From the NCBI RefSeq assembly GCF_029023785.1, contig NZ_CP118955.1, forward strand, positions 1,903,501-1,967,500: a stretch of 64,000 nt of DNA, given 5' to 3'. Below, one piece after another: positions 1 through 10,732 of the stretch; within the stretch, counting starts at the first letter, position 1; each line of letters starts with the position of its first letter. This DNA is from Enterococcus faecium (GTDB taxonomy: Bacteria; Bacillota; Bacilli; Lactobacillales; Enterococcaceae). Made by a program: the position numbers and the translations under genes. The notes below the pieces were generated by a model, which saw only the letters and a program-made list of their open reading frames with translations, did not search any database and was not told the DNA's origin.

Positions 1-5
1 ATAAT

Positions 6-779
6 TTATCCGTACAGACATTCGATATGGTGTTCCTTTACTTTCGCATACTGTTCTTTTGTCAGTTCTTTACTTGTCACCAGATAATCGATTTCATGAA
101 AAGCAATGGCTTGATGCATGAATTTATGTGCAATTTTTTGCTGTGTAACTAAAACGGCAAGCCGGTCTGATTGTTTTCTAAAAGCTTTTTTGACCATTGC
201 CTCTCCTTCATGAGTTTCTGTTACTCCTTGGCTGAAATCTAGCCCGCGACAACTCATTATCGCTAAATCCGCATAATATGACAATGCATCGTTATAGGCT
301 TTTGAACCGTTGATTGTTGCTCGTTTCGGAACAATTGCCCCTCCCAATACAGATACTTTTGCCGTTGTATATTCACTCAACATAGCAGCTGTGACGATGC
401 CATTCGTAATGATCTGCAAACCATCAAATCTTGCTAGGTTTCTGACTAAGTGTAAAGAGGTTGTACTGGAATCCAAGAATAAGACCATATCATCTCGAAT
501 CAAAGAAGAAGCTGTATCTGCAATCTTACGTTTTTCTGTTTCTTCTTCTAATTTGGTGATCTTCATCAGGTAAGGCACGTCAATTTTTCGATTGTCAATA
601 AGCATGGCGCCACCGCGAACTCTACGGATCAATCCACTTTTTTCCAGAAAAACAAGGTCACGTTTAATCGTGGCTTCGCTATAATTTACTAACTCGATCA
701 AATCGGTGACTCTTGCAAATTGGTTGTTTTTTAGATAATTCACAATCTCCTGCTGTCTATTCTCCACTTCATTCAACAT
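6..779 (-). CDS. DeoR-family transcriptional regulator of the adjacent PTS operon
   Basis: A 257-residue DeoR-family repressor. The N-terminal winged helix (about residues 6-57) contains SEATIKRDL, the recognition helix of the family, followed by GLIRRVRGGA. The rest is the DeoRC sensor domain (about 75-235), with LFLDSSTTS and the LGG motif typical of phosphosugar binding. Length is normal for the family. It lies last on the minus strand behind EIIA, EIIBC and aldolase genes, separated from the aldolase by a long hairpin and a palindromic repeat, so it may have its own promoter. By context it probably senses a sugar phosphate made by that operon; this is inference. Its stop codon lies 6 bases from the window edge, so the gene is complete. 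Confidence 0.9.
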   Translation of the reverse strand: MLNEVENRQQEIVNYLKNNQFARVTDLIELVNYSEATIKRDLVFLEKSGLIRRVRGGAMLIDNRKIDVPYLMKITKLEEETEKRKIADTASSLIRDDMVLFLDSSTTSLHLVRNLARFDGLQIITNGIVTAAMLSEYTTAKVSVLGGAIVPKRATINGSKAYNDALSYYADLAIMSCRGLDFSQGVTETHEGEAMVKKAFRKQSDRLAVLVTQQKIAHKFMHQAIAFHEIDYLVTSKELTKEQYAKVKEHHIECLYG

Positions 780-819
780 AAAATCACCCCATTTACTTTA
801 TATAGTAACAGGAAAAAAG

Positions 820-890
820 AGGTTGTGACAGAAGTGATTGGCTTCGAGAAATAAGAAGAAATTTTTCGAAAAAACTACTTCTGAACATCG
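820..890. repeat. Palindromic intergenic repeat, short copy
   Basis: Begins GAGGTTGTGACAGAAGT and ends ACTTCTGAACATCGT, so the ends are imperfect inverted repeats. Read on the minus strand it has the same ends as the units at 10733-11220, 31714-31955 and 40164-40286 (GTGTTC-type start, CACAACCTCT end). It sits between the DeoR gene and the aldolase gene. Confidence 0.7.
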
Positions 891-943
891 TGTGTGGTCA
901 AGAGGGTATGACAAGACTATTGTCATACCCTCTTGACCACACA
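891..943. terminator. 24-bp perfect hairpin behind the aldolase gene
   Basis: Two perfect 24-base arms (891-914 and 920-943) enclose a 5-base loop. The T-rich tail lies on the plus-strand side (from 944), whereas the upstream gene runs on the minus strand, so it is not a textbook terminator for that gene. It still makes a very stable hairpin that could stop polymerase or protect the 3' end. Confidence 0.6.
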
Positions 944-952
944 TTTTTATTT

Positions 953-1813
953 TTAGTATAAACTAGCCTTGCCTACTGTGTTCAAAATTTCCATTTTATG
1001 TTTGACTACTTCTTGTACCTTTTTATTAGCTGCTGGATAAATTGCATTCGGCTCGTACATCGATGGATTTTCACTCAATATTTCTCTCAAAGCATTGAAA
1101 AAGACGCTTTTAAGATCTGAGCTCAAATTCACTTTGGCAACTCCGTATTTTACTGCTTCGCTGACTTCTGCGTCCGGATTACCTGAACCGCCATGTAAAA
1201 CAAATGGAAGATCGATTTGTTGGTTCAATTCTTTCAGTAAGTCGATATTTAATTTTGGAGTTCTGTTTTTCGGATACAAGCCATGCGCTGTTCCAATTGC
1301 TACAGCAAGTGTATCGATTCCTGTTTCTTTCACAAAAATCTTCGCTTGATCAGGATCTGTATAAATGATTGTTTCAGCACCTCCTTCAGCAGAACCATTA
1401 TTCCCAATCGTTCCAAGCTCAGCCTCCACTGAGACATTTACCGCATGAGCTAACGCAACCACTTTTTTCGTAATCTGTACATTGTCGTCGAATGATTTCA
1501 AAGACGCATCGATCATCACGGAAGAATAGCCGTTTCGAATCGCCCGTAAGACATCTTCTATCGTACCGCCATGATCCAAGTGGATAACGATCGGCAGTTT
1601 ACTTGTATAAGCATAGGCTCTTACTGCCGCAACAAACTCATCACTTAAATAGGCGATTTCATCAGGATGAATTTCTAAGATTACTGGTGCTTCTAATCTC
1701 TCTGCTTCTTCGATGATTGCTTTCATCATATCATAGCTGCAAATATTGAAGGCTGGTACTGCAAATTGATTCTCTTTAGCCACTTTCAATAACTCTTTCA
1801 TTGTATATAACAT
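953..1813 (-). CDS. Class II ketose-bisphosphate aldolase (GatY/KbaY/Fba family)
   Basis: A 286-residue zinc-dependent class II aldolase. The zinc-binding motif IHLDHGG is near residue 78, and VLHGGSGN near residue 207 is the phosphate-binding loop. It probably cleaves a ketose (bis)phosphate to DHAP plus an aldehyde. Its start overlaps the stop of the EIIBC gene by one base (TAATG), with GAGGTGG just upstream, so translation is coupled. No 1-phosphofructokinase or tagatose-6-phosphate kinase lies in the operon. The substrate could therefore be a ketose 1-phosphate cleaved directly, or a bisphosphate made by a kinase elsewhere. A second, housekeeping aldolase (fba) lies at 7272-8141. Confidence 0.88.
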   Translation of the reverse strand: MLYTMKELLKVAKENQFAVPAFNICSYDMMKAIIEEAERLEAPVILEIHPDEIAYLSDEFVAAVRAYAYTSKLPIVIHLDHGGTIEDVLRAIRNGYSSVMIDASLKSFDDNVQITKKVVALAHAVNVSVEAELGTIGNNGSAEGGAETIIYTDPDQAKIFVKETGIDTLAVAIGTAHGLYPKNRTPKLNIDLLKELNQQIDLPFVLHGGSGNPDAEVSEAVKYGVAKVNLSSDLKSVFFNALREILSENPSMYEPNAIYPAANKKVQEVVKHKMEILNTVGKASLY

Positions 1814-3231
1814 TACGCTTCCACCTCATTTGTTAGATTTTCATTTTTCGTCCACTTGTCTTGTTTTTTCTCTTTCACTGTTTTTTTCAATAGTCCAAGC
1901 ATAAAGGCTGTAGTGACTGTACCTGATGCAATTGCCAAGACATACATAGGTAAATTGTTCATAACATTTGGAATTAGCATCACCCAAATCCCTCCATGAG
2001 GTGCCATTGAAGTAACTCCTACTGCCATGGAAATCCCTGCAGCGACTGCTGAACCTGTCATCAAACTAGGTATCACGCGGATCGGGTCAGATACCGCAAA
2101 CGGTATAGCACCTTCTGTAATATACGAAGCGCCTAAAATCCAGCATGATTGACCTGAAGTCCGTTCTTCTTTGGTAAATTTATGTTTGAATAATAAAGTG
2201 GCTAAAGCAATACCTAGGGGAGGTGTCATTCCTGCAGCCATACAAGCAGCAATCGGTGCATTTACTCCAGCTGACATCAAACCGATCGAGAAAGTCGAAA
2301 TCGATTTATTGATCGGCCCACCCATATCAGCTGCCATCATGATCCCGATAAGTAATCCGAACAATAGCCCGGATGTATTTCCCAAGCTATTCAGCCAATT
2401 TGTCAAAGCATCCAACACCCATGTGATCGGTTGTTCAATCACAAATACCATCAAAAGCCCAATAATTAAGATCGATAAAAGGGGGACGACAATCAGCTGA
2501 TAAATAGCAGAAAATTCTTTTTTTACGCTAATTTTATTTGCCAGAAAATCACAGATATACCCTGCTAGCACGCCACCAATCATTCCGCCAAGAAAACCTG
2601 AACCACCTGTAGAGGCCAGTAATCCGGCAACAATTCCTGGGGCAAAACCTGCTTTTCCAGCAATCGATGTAGCAATCCCCGCGCCTAACGCAGGAACCAT
2701 CATGGCAAACGCTGTATCTCCTCCGATCCTTGAAAATGCAGCTGCTAACACATTATAGTCTGCTGAGTTGGGATCAGCCGCTGTAATCCCAAAGGCAAAA
2801 CTCAGTGCGATGATGATTCCGCCTGCGATCACAAATGGAAGCATGTAATTCACACCATTCATGAAATGATTATAGATTGTCGGCTTTTTCTCATTTGCAG
2901 CTGGTTCTTTTTCATTAGACACAACGAATACGCCAATATCTCTCAATGCTTCGTCTATTACTACTTGCGGTTCTTTGATTGCTCGGCTTGTAGAGACACG
3001 CTTTACTTTTTTCCCGGCAAATCGGTCCAATTCGATTTCTTTATCTACTGCAAGAATGATTGCATCTGCCTCTTTGATTTCTTGTTCAGATAACTGATTT
3101 TCTGTTTTTACACCTTGTGTTTCGAATTTTGCTTGATGGTTTAGATTTCTTGCTGTTACTTCTAATTTTTCTGCCGACATATAAGTATGAGCAATTCCAG
3201 TCGGGCAAGCAGTTACACCAACGATTTTCAT
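1813..3231 (-). CDS. PTS fructose-family EIIBC permease
   Basis: A 472-residue membrane permease and phosphotransferase. The EIIB domain (about 1-100) starts with VTACPTGIAHTYM; Cys9 is the phospho-acceptor. After a linker of about 20 residues comes the EIIC domain (about 120-455), with many hydrophobic segments and the GGPINK motif of the fructose/mannitol EIIC family. The EIIA domain is encoded separately just upstream, unlike fused FruA proteins. It sits between the EIIA and aldolase genes and is the transporter of the operon. The sugar cannot be read from sequence; a ketohexose is the best guess because the partner is a ketose-phosphate aldolase. Confidence 0.9.
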   Translation of the reverse strand: MKIVGVTACPTGIAHTYMSAEKLEVTARNLNHQAKFETQGVKTENQLSEQEIKEADAIILAVDKEIELDRFAGKKVKRVSTSRAIKEPQVVIDEALRDIGVFVVSNEKEPAANEKKPTIYNHFMNGVNYMLPFVIAGGIIIALSFAFGITAADPNSADYNVLAAAFSRIGGDTAFAMMVPALGAGIATSIAGKAGFAPGIVAGLLASTGGSGFLGGMIGGVLAGYICDFLANKISVKKEFSAIYQLIVVPLLSILIIGLLMVFVIEQPITWVLDALTNWLNSLGNTSGLLFGLLIGIMMAADMGGPINKSISTFSIGLMSAGVNAPIAACMAAGMTPPLGIALATLLFKHKFTKEERTSGQSCWILGASYITEGAIPFAVSDPIRVIPSLMTGSAVAAGISMAVGVTSMAPHGGIWVMLIPNVMNNLPMYVLAIASGTVTTAFMLGLLKKTVKEKKQDKWTKNENLTNEVEA

Positions 3232-3287
3232 GATTATTTTCCTCCTTTTTCTTCACTATCGATACTCGGACAAAGACTCTACTATTT

Positions 3288-3737
3288 TCATTCTTGACTA
3301 ATCTGTCTGATGATATCTGCTGGCGTAGTGGCTTCTTTTATTCCCTTTCTAAAATCTGCATTCATCAATCGTCTGGAGAGTGTGCTGAGAATCTCTAGAT
3401 GCATATCTGCTGATTTTTCAGGAACTACGATGGCAAAAATATATTCAATTGGCATTTCATCTATCCCGCTATAGTCCGTTAATTTGGCTGTATGAAAAAA
3501 ACACAGTGCTGGTTTTGTCACATATTTGCTTTTTGCATGGGGAATCCCAAATCCATCTTCTATTCCTGTGGAGATCTCCTCCTCTCGTTTGAATAGTGCC
3601 TTAACGACTTTTTGAACATTTCTTACCTTATTTGTTTTTTTCAACACATCCCCTATTCGCTCAAATAATGATCCTTTTGAATCTATCGATGGATCGAAAA
3701 CAATCAGTTCTTCTGCGATCAATTGATCAAACCTCAT
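3288..3737 (-). CDS. PTS EIIA component, fructose/mannitol type
   Basis: A 149-residue PTS_EIIA_2 protein that passes phosphate from HPr to the EIIB domain encoded next. The active-site motif GIPHAKS gives His67. I chose the ATG at 3737: it lies 6 bases behind GGGGGAGAGG, an excellent ribosome binding site. A longer reading from a GTG at 3755 would place that site inside the gene. First gene of the sugar operon, 56 bases before EIIBC, with a cre-like box about 25 bases upstream. Confidence 0.9.
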   Translation of the reverse strand: MRFDQLIAEELIVFDPSIDSKGSLFERIGDVLKKTNKVRNVQKVVKALFKREEEISTGIEDGFGIPHAKSKYVTKPALCFFHTAKLTDYSGIDEMPIEYIFAIVVPEKSADMHLEILSTLSRRLMNADFRKGIKEATTPADIIRQISQE

Positions 3738-3761
3738 AAAAAACCTCTCCCCCACAAAAAA

Positions 3762-3775
3762 TGTTAACGTTTTCT
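3762..3775 (-). promoter_or_regulatory. cre-like catabolite-control site upstream of the PTS operon
   Basis: TGTTAACGTTTTCT fits the Gram-positive cre consensus TGWAARCGYTWWCW at 13 of 14 positions. It is just upstream of the EIIA ribosome binding site, where CcpA would block transcription when better sugars are present. Seen by eye; not tested. Confidence 0.6.
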
Positions 3776-3919
3776 TGGAACTGAGGTCAGTATAGCATCG
3801 CTAGCTGTACCGTTCAATATTATGAATGAACAGAGGAAAAAGACCCATCATCCGCGTGTATAAGTCATTAAAATGAACGATCTAGCTCACAAACAATCGC
3901 AAGTCTATAACAAAACAAA

Positions 3920-3943
3920 AAGCCTTCCTTGAAAGGAAAGCTT
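3920..3943 (-). terminator. Hairpin terminator of a short minus-strand transcript
   Basis: Arms AAGCTTTCCTT and AAGGAAGGCTT, with one mismatch, are followed on the minus strand by TTTTGTTTTG. The rpmE2 transcript already ends at 4130-4154, so this terminator needs its own transcript, perhaps one carrying the tiny ORF at 3942-3995. Confidence 0.55.
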
Positions 3944-3995
3944 AGCTTCTAATTTTAGGTAAATGGTTTTTTACTTCGAAATAACCCCTCTTCAT
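3942..3995 (-). CDS. Candidate 17-residue micro-ORF
   Basis: Encodes MKRGYFEVKNHLPKIRS, ending immediately before a T-tailed hairpin. I see no Shine-Dalgarno sequence. TATATT lies 4 bases upstream of ACGAAATG, so a leaderless transcript is conceivable. The charged composition does not look random, but there is no direct evidence of translation. It could equally be part of a small RNA. Confidence 0.25.
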   Translation of the reverse strand: MKRGYFEVKNHLPKIRS

Positions 3996-4129
3996 TTCGT
4001 TAATATAAGGTGTTTTTATCAAGTGGATAATTAAAACTATATACTAGTTTTTCATTGTTTTGTGCATTATGATCCTACGACTTTTTCAGCATCAAACGAA
4101 GTTTTAAATTGGCAAAAAACATAAAAAAA

Positions 4130-4154
4130 CAGACTATCCCTATCAGATAGTCTG
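4130..4154 (-). terminator. Terminator of rpmE2
   Basis: Nine-base arms CAGACTATC/GATAGTCTG are followed on the minus strand by seven T, 28 bases after the rpmE2 stop codon. Confidence 0.8.
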
Positions 4155-4181
4155 CTAAACGTTGAGTTATCAGCGTTTTTA

Positions 4182-4445
4182 TTATTCCGCAGCGTTTGCG
4201 TCTTTGAGACCGTATTTTTTGTTGAAACGGTCCACACGTCCGTCTGCTTGTGTGAATTTTTGACGTCCAGTGTAGAATGGATGTGAGTCAGAAGTTACTT
4301 CGACACGGATGACTGGGTATGTATTACCGTCTTCCCATTCAACTGTTTCTTGTGAAGTTTTTGTTGAACCTGACAAGAATTTGAAACCAGTTGTTGAATC
4401 CATGAATACTACTGGGTGGTAATCTGGATGGATGTTTTCTTTCAT
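4182..4445 (-). CDS. rpmE2: 50S ribosomal protein L31 type B
   Basis: An 87-residue L31 of the zinc-independent B type. It starts [14 protein letters not shown] and has the family motif [13 protein letters not shown], but lacks the CxxC zinc ligands of type A L31. Type B copies commonly replace the zinc form when zinc is scarce. Its own terminator follows at 4130-4154. It lies about 100 bases downstream of rho, the usual arrangement in enterococci. Confidence 0.95.
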   Translation of the reverse strand: MKENIHPDYHPVVFMDSTTGFKFLSGSTKTSQETVEWEDGNTYPVIRVEVTSDSHPFYTGRQKFTQADGRVDRFNKKYGLKDANAAE

Positions 4446-4543
4446 GATTTTTTCGCTCCTTTGCCCTGCTCCATTTGCTGAACCAGAGTTGATTTGTCGA
4501 TTTACAACATTAACATCTTAACATGTTTCAGTCAAGGTTGCAA

Positions 4544-5839
4544 TTATCTTTTCAGATTTCTGGTCGGATTTTTTTTACCAAAGGAGACATCTTGAAATTC
4601 TTTGAAAAATTGCTGATTGTTTTTTGTTTTACGCAAAAAGCGGATCAGTTGTTCCGTATATTCTAATGAATCTCCAGTCATATTTTTTCGAAGTTTCCAA
4701 ATTTCTTCTAATTCTTCACTTGGCATCAATAATTCTTCTTTTCGGGTACCTGATTTTTTGATATCGATGGCTGGGAAGATCCGACGTTCAGATAATTCAC
4801 GTGAAAGTTGTAATTCTAGATTTCCAGTTCCTTTGAATTCTTCATAGATCACGTCATCCATACGGCTTCCTGTATCGACTAAAGCGGTCGCTAAAATCGT
4901 CAAACTGCCACCTTCTTCGATGTTTCTTGCTGCCCCGAAAAATTTCTTAGGTTTATACAATGCGGCTGGGTCAATCCCGCCACTCAATGTACGTCCGCTT
5001 GGTGGAACGACTAAGTTATAGGCCCGAGCAAGTCTAGTAATACTATCCATCAAGATAACGACATCTCGTTTATCTTCGACTAAACGCATTGCGCGTTCCA
5101 ATACTAATTCAGAAACTCGAGTATGGTTTTGCGGCTGCAGATCAAATGTAGAAGATACCACGTCGCCTTTCACGCTTCGTTCTAGATCCGTTACTTCTTC
5201 CGGTCGTTCATCAATCAGTAGAACGATTAATTCTACTTCCGGATAGTTTTCGGTGATACCATTTGCGATTTCTTTTAATACAGAAGTTTTCCCTGCTTTT
5301 GGCGGTGCGACGATCAATCCACGCTGACCAAAACCGATTGGAGAAAAGATATCGATCATTCGGGTAGATAGTCTTTGCGGTGTTGTTTCCAGTTGAAGCT
5401 GTCTTTGCGGATAAAGAGGTGTTAAGGCTGGAAAATGCGGACGTTCTTTTGCTTCTTCCGGATCTTTTCCATTAACGCTTTCCACGTGCATCAAACCATA
5501 ATAACGTTCCGATTCTTTAGGTGGACGGGCTTTTCCTGCCACTTTGTCCCCATTTCTCAAACTGAATCGTCTGATTTGTGAGGCAGAAATATAGATATCT
5601 TCTGCACTTGGTCCATAATTGATTGGCCGTAAAAAACCGTAACCATCTTGACCAACGATATCCAATATTCCTTCCATATAATAAAATCCTTGTTTCTCTG
5701 CTTGTGCACGAATCACAGCTAGAGATAATTCCTTTTTATTCATCTTACTGTAATAAGGAATTTTAAATTCTTTGGCATAACTATAAACTTCTTTTAACGT
5801 TTTGTTCTCTAGTTCTGCCATTGTCAAATAATCGCTCAT
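4544..5839 (-). CDS. rho: Transcription termination factor Rho
   Basis: A 431-residue hexameric RNA helicase that ends untranslated transcripts. Order: Rho_N helical region (1-50); cold-shock-like RNA-binding domain (about 55-130, with DGYGFLRP); ATPase core with Walker A APPKAGKT (about residue 180) and Walker B VVILMDS (about 265). Length is normal for Gram-positive Rho without a long insertion. Its ATG overlaps the murA stop (ATGA), so the two are translationally coupled. Confidence 0.97.
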   Translation of the reverse strand: MSDYLTMAELENKTLKEVYSYAKEFKIPYYSKMNKKELSLAVIRAQAEKQGFYYMEGILDIVGQDGYGFLRPINYGPSAEDIYISASQIRRFSLRNGDKVAGKARPPKESERYYGLMHVESVNGKDPEEAKERPHFPALTPLYPQRQLQLETTPQRLSTRMIDIFSPIGFGQRGLIVAPPKAGKTSVLKEIANGITENYPEVELIVLLIDERPEEVTDLERSVKGDVVSSTFDLQPQNHTRVSELVLERAMRLVEDKRDVVILMDSITRLARAYNLVVPPSGRTLSGGIDPAALYKPKKFFGAARNIEEGGSLTILATALVDTGSRMDDVIYEEFKGTGNLELQLSRELSERRIFPAIDIKKSGTRKEELLMPSEELEEIWKLRKNMTGDSLEYTEQLIRFLRKTKNNQQFFKEFQDVSFGKKNPTRNLKR

Positions 5840-7107
5840 TCAGCTCCCACTTCCTCTATCATTTCAATTGATGCCCCTAAGGCTGTTAGTTTCTCGATAA
5901 TATGATCATAACCGCGTAAGATATAATCTACATTGTAAATCGTCGTTGTCCCTTCTGCCAATAGTCCAGCAATCACTAAACAAGCACCTGCCCGAAGATC
6001 AGAAGCCACGACTTCTGTGCCGTGAAGTTTATTTGGACCATTCACGATGATCATATTTCCTTCCACGGTAATATCAGCGCCCATTCGTGCTAGTTCCGGC
6101 ACATGGTTCACACGTTTCGCATAGATCGTATCGATGATTTCTGAAGTGCCTGTAGTCATCAATAGTAACGCAGTAAGTGGCTGCTGCAGATCTGTGGCAA
6201 ATCCTGGATAAGGATAGGTCATGATGTTTGCGGGTTTTAATTCTTTCGAGGGGTAAACTTCGATTTCATCTTCGCTGATTTTCATATGGACACCAATTTC
6301 CTGCAATTTTGCTATAAAGCTTTCCAAATGTTCAAAGATCACATTTTTCACTTTGATACCATTTCCTACTGCAGCTGCTAATGCTAGATAGGTTCCTGCT
6401 TCGATGCGGTCAGGAATCATGAAATGCCGACAGCCATGTAATGTTTCGACTCCTTCGATACGGATCACATCTGTACCCGCTCCTCGAACTTTTGCCCCCA
6501 TATTATTCAGTAAAGTTGCCACATCTATGATTTCCGGTTCTCGTGCAGCGTTTTCAATTACTGTCTGTCCTTTTGCTTTTACAGCAGCTAACATCACATT
6601 GATCGTTGCTCCGACTGAAACCACGTCCATGAAAATCCGATTGCCACGCAATCCTTTATTTTCTGTCCGTAAATACATGGCACCATGTTCATTTGTCACT
6701 TCAGCACCTAGAGCTTCAAATCCTTTGACGTGTAGGTCAATCGGTCTAGGGCCTAAATAACAGCCACCTGGCAGGCCTACTACCGCTTCGCCAAATTTAC
6801 CAAGCAGTGTTCCCATAAAATAATAAGAAGCACGCAAACTATTGATTTTTCCGTGCGGCATCGGAATCGATACGACTTCTCGAGGATCGATTTCTAGTAT
6901 GTTGTTGGAAAAATGGACAGTTGCGCCCATGATCTCTAAAATTTCAATTAATGAATGAACATCTTGTATGTCCGGCACACCTTCCAAGATCACTGGGGAA
7001 TCAGCTAAGATTGCAGCTGGAATCAATGCGACTGCACTATTTTTTGCACCGCTGATCGTTACTTCACCAGCTAAAGGTCGGTTTCCTTTGATTACGATTT
7101 TTTTCAT
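5836..7107 (-). CDS. murA: UDP-N-acetylglucosamine 1-carboxyvinyltransferase
   Basis: A 423-residue cytosolic enzyme that adds enolpyruvate to UDP-GlcNAc, the first committed step of peptidoglycan synthesis and the fosfomycin target. The active-site cysteine is present in the loop [10 protein letters not shown] (about residue 117), so fosfomycin-type alkylation is possible. KNSAVAL near residue 22 is the conserved N-terminal motif. Low-GC Gram-positives usually carry two paralogues; linkage to rho suggests this is the second (MurZ/MurAB-type) copy, an inference. It overlaps rho by four bases. Confidence 0.95.
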   Translation of the reverse strand: MKKIVIKGNRPLAGEVTISGAKNSAVALIPAAILADSPVILEGVPDIQDVHSLIEILEIMGATVHFSNNILEIDPREVVSIPMPHGKINSLRASYYFMGTLLGKFGEAVVGLPGGCYLGPRPIDLHVKGFEALGAEVTNEHGAMYLRTENKGLRGNRIFMDVVSVGATINVMLAAVKAKGQTVIENAAREPEIIDVATLLNNMGAKVRGAGTDVIRIEGVETLHGCRHFMIPDRIEAGTYLALAAAVGNGIKVKNVIFEHLESFIAKLQEIGVHMKISEDEIEVYPSKELKPANIMTYPYPGFATDLQQPLTALLLMTTGTSEIIDTIYAKRVNHVPELARMGADITVEGNMIIVNGPNKLHGTEVVASDLRAGACLVIAGLLAEGTTTIYNVDYILRGYDHIIEKLTALGASIEMIEEVGAE

Positions 7108-7208
7108 CTGTTTCCACCTTGTTTATTAATCTTTTTTCATGGATATGCTTGTATTTTATCATAGATAAAAAAAAGAAACGAGCATGGTCTGCCGTTTTAA
7201 GTAAAAAA

Positions 7209-7242
7209 GAATGGAGAGCGACTTCAAAAGTCGTTCTCCATT
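7209..7242 (-). terminator. Terminator of fba
   Basis: Long hairpin with arms GAATGGAGA.CGACTT and AAGTCG.TCTCCATTC, followed on the minus strand by six T. It lies about 30 bases after the fba stop codon. Confidence 0.85.
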
Positions 7243-7271
7243 CCTATATATCGTATCTGTTATGTGGATGC

Positions 7272-8141
7272 TTACGCTTTGTTAGCTGAACCGAACCAGT
7301 CGATATGAGATTTAGCATCTTCAACGATTGCTGCTTTACCTGGAGCTAATAATTTACGAGGGTCGAATCCTTTACCTTCTTTATCTTTACCAGCTTCGAT
7401 ATATTTACGAGTAGCTGCAGCAAATGATAATTGGAATTCAGTGTTAACATTTACTTTTGAGATACCCATTGAGATAGCTTTTTCGATTTGATCTTGAGGA
7501 ATACCTGATCCGCCATGTAATACTAAAGGCATGTCTGGACCTACAGCATCAGCAATTGCTTGTAAGTGGTCAAAAGCTAATCCTTTCCAGTTTTCTGGAT
7601 ATTGACCATGGATGTTACCGATACCGCAAGCTAAGTAGTCGATACCTGTAGCAACCATTTGTTTGCATTCTTCAATATCAGCTAATTCGCCGTTACCGAT
7701 GATTCCGTCTTCTTCTCCGCCGATTGAACCAACTTCACATTCAACTGAGATACCTTTTGCATGTGCTTTTTCAACAACGTCTTTAGCTAATTTCAAGTTT
7801 TCTTCAAATGGTAGATGTGAACCATCGAACATTACTGAAGTATAGCCTAATTCGATACATTCCAAAGCAGCTTCGTAGTCACCATGGTCTAAGTGGATAG
7901 CAACTGGAACAGTGATGTTCATTGCTTCAACTAAATCAGTGATTAAATCTTTACAGATTTTGTAACCACCCATGTATTTAGCTGCACCCATTGATGTTTG
8001 GATAAGTACTGGTGCTTGTTTTGCTTCAGCCGCTTCAAGTATTGCTTGAGTCCATTCCAAGTTGTTTGTGTTGAATCCGCCGACAGCGTAACCGCCTTTA
8101 CGAGCAGCTTTTAAAAATTCAGCTCCTGATACTACTGGCAT
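7272..8141 (-). CDS. fba: Fructose-bisphosphate aldolase, class II
   Basis: A 289-residue glycolytic aldolase splitting fructose 1,6-bisphosphate into DHAP and glyceraldehyde 3-phosphate. The zinc motif HLDHGDYE is near residue 85 and VLHGGSG lies in the phosphate loop. The start is ATG 8141, giving MPVVSGAEFLKAARKGGYAV, with AGGAGG 8 bases upstream; a longer in-frame reading to 8219 has no support. Codon use is strongly biased, as for a highly expressed gene. Monocistronic, with its own terminator. Confidence 0.96.
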   Translation of the reverse strand: MPVVSGAEFLKAARKGGYAVGGFNTNNLEWTQAILEAAEAKQAPVLIQTSMGAAKYMGGYKICKDLITDLVEAMNITVPVAIHLDHGDYEAALECIELGYTSVMFDGSHLPFEENLKLAKDVVEKAHAKGISVECEVGSIGGEEDGIIGNGELADIEECKQMVATGIDYLACGIGNIHGQYPENWKGLAFDHLQAIADAVGPDMPLVLHGGSGIPQDQIEKAISMGISKVNVNTEFQLSFAAATRKYIEAGKDKEGKGFDPRKLLAPGKAAIVEDAKSHIDWFGSANKA

Positions 8142-8359
8142 AATAAAATTCCTCCTAAGTTTTGTAAAACTAAATTTGTTAAGACAATTCTTAACCAACG
8201 ACCCTATTTTACCAAACATTTCGGTAGTTTTCTACTAAAATCAATGAAAATGAAAATTTTCAAGAAGTTTTTTGCAAAAAATAAAATATCCAATAGCGCT
8301 TTAATCGAAAAAAGTCTTTTGATTTCTATCTTTTTTCCTACAAATAATAACAAATCAGA

Positions 8360-8421
8360 AAAAGAGAAAAGTGACAAGAAAATTGCTTATCCCCTTCTCT
8401 TGCTACTTTTCTCTTTCTATC
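8360..8421 (-). terminator. Terminator of pyrG
   Basis: Imperfect inverted repeat AGAAAAGT...AAGA / TCTT...ACTTTTCT with a long loop, followed on the minus strand by CTTTTTC. It starts 12 bases after the pyrG stop. Confidence 0.5.
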
Positions 8422-8432
8422 AAGTTCAAAAA

Positions 8433-10061
<1,629 letters not shown>

Positions 10062-10100
10062 TTAATTTATGTGCAGGAAAAGTCTCAGACAATAAACAAA

Positions 10101-10206
10101 GCTCCCTATTCTTCAATAAGAATAGGGAGCCGAAATTTCTGTAAACTTCTGACCCTCTAAAAGGGTGCCCAAGGTGTATAATACAAGCTGACTAAGGGAA
10201 AGTCAA
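10101..10206 (-). promoter_or_regulatory. pyrG promoter, GGG start site and CTP-responsive attenuator
   Basis: On the minus strand: -35 TTGACT (10201-10206), 17-base spacer, -10 TATTAT (10178-10183), then a transcript expected to begin GGGCACCC at 10170. A terminator hairpin (10101-10130) has a C/U-rich 5' arm (GCTCCCTATTCTT) and ends in TTTGTTTATT. In the established Bacillus subtilis mechanism, low CTP stalls polymerase before the first C; extra G residues are added and pair with the CUCCC arm, preventing termination. Every required element is visible here. Confidence 0.85.
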
Positions 10207-10264
10207 GTACTCAAATGAATACTATCCGCTTACAATTTTTTCTTTTTCGATATCCTTTGAGAAA

Positions 10265-10510
10265 TTATTTCTTAAGTCCTTTATGAGTGCAAAAAAAATT
10301 TAACCCACATAATAAGCTTGATATAAACATAGCTAACGTTAAACCTAAGCAAATCAGAAAATCGTTACTGAAAAATTTTAAGTGAAATAATAGATAAAAA
10401 AATAAAACAAACATTATGATAGATAATATCCCACCTAACAAAGAACTACTTTTTCCTACTTGCAGCAACAGTTTATATAGCTTATCGTAGAAACAATCTT
10501 TTTCTTTCAC
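10265..10510 (-). CDS. Small membrane protein of unknown function
   Basis: An 81-residue protein with two predicted membrane segments (about 22-44 and 50-70) and a short charged tail (CTHKGLKK). It starts at a GTG placed 9 bases after AAAGGAGG, a strong ribosome binding site, so it is probably translated. No family recognised. It sits between pyrG and a palindromic repeat array. Confidence 0.6.
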   Translation of the reverse strand: MKEKDCFYDKLYKLLLQVGKSSSLLGGILSIIMFVLFFYLLFHLKFFSNDFLICLGLTLAMFISSLLCGLNFFCTHKGLKK

Positions 10511-10690
10511 CCTTATTTACCTCCTTTACGTAAAAAACGTAGTCCACAGTTCTCGGATTTTTGGCATATCTTTTCTATTAAATAATATCAAAAACAAAAC
10601 AATTCCACTAATTTTTTCAAAGATGACCTTTTTTTCAACAAAAGTGCCTTGTAGGGATTCATTGAAGGTAACGAATCACATAAGTAAAAA

Positions 10691-10724
10691 ATAAGGAGAT
10701 GCGACAAAAGTCGTGCCTCCTTAT
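10691..10724. repeat. Short hairpin heading the palindromic repeat array
   Basis: ATAAGGAG.TGCGAC / GTCG.GCCTCCTTAT inverted repeat. A near-identical hairpin (GAGATGCGACAAAA...GTCACATCTC) heads the repeat at 27793. Confidence 0.6.
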
Positions 10725-10732
10725 TTCTAAAT

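Larger units (their letters stand above)
3776..4129. other. Intergenic region between PTS operon and rpmE2
   Basis: No conventional gene recognised. On the minus strand it holds a 17-codon ORF (3942-3995) whose stop abuts a hairpin terminator (3920-3943), suggesting a short independent transcript. The remainder is AT-rich, with no further motif I can support. Confidence 0.4.

Noticed and set aside
8142..8219. Longer fructose-bisphosphate aldolase start at 8219
   Set aside because: AGGAGG lies just before ATG 8141, and the family begins at MPVVSG.
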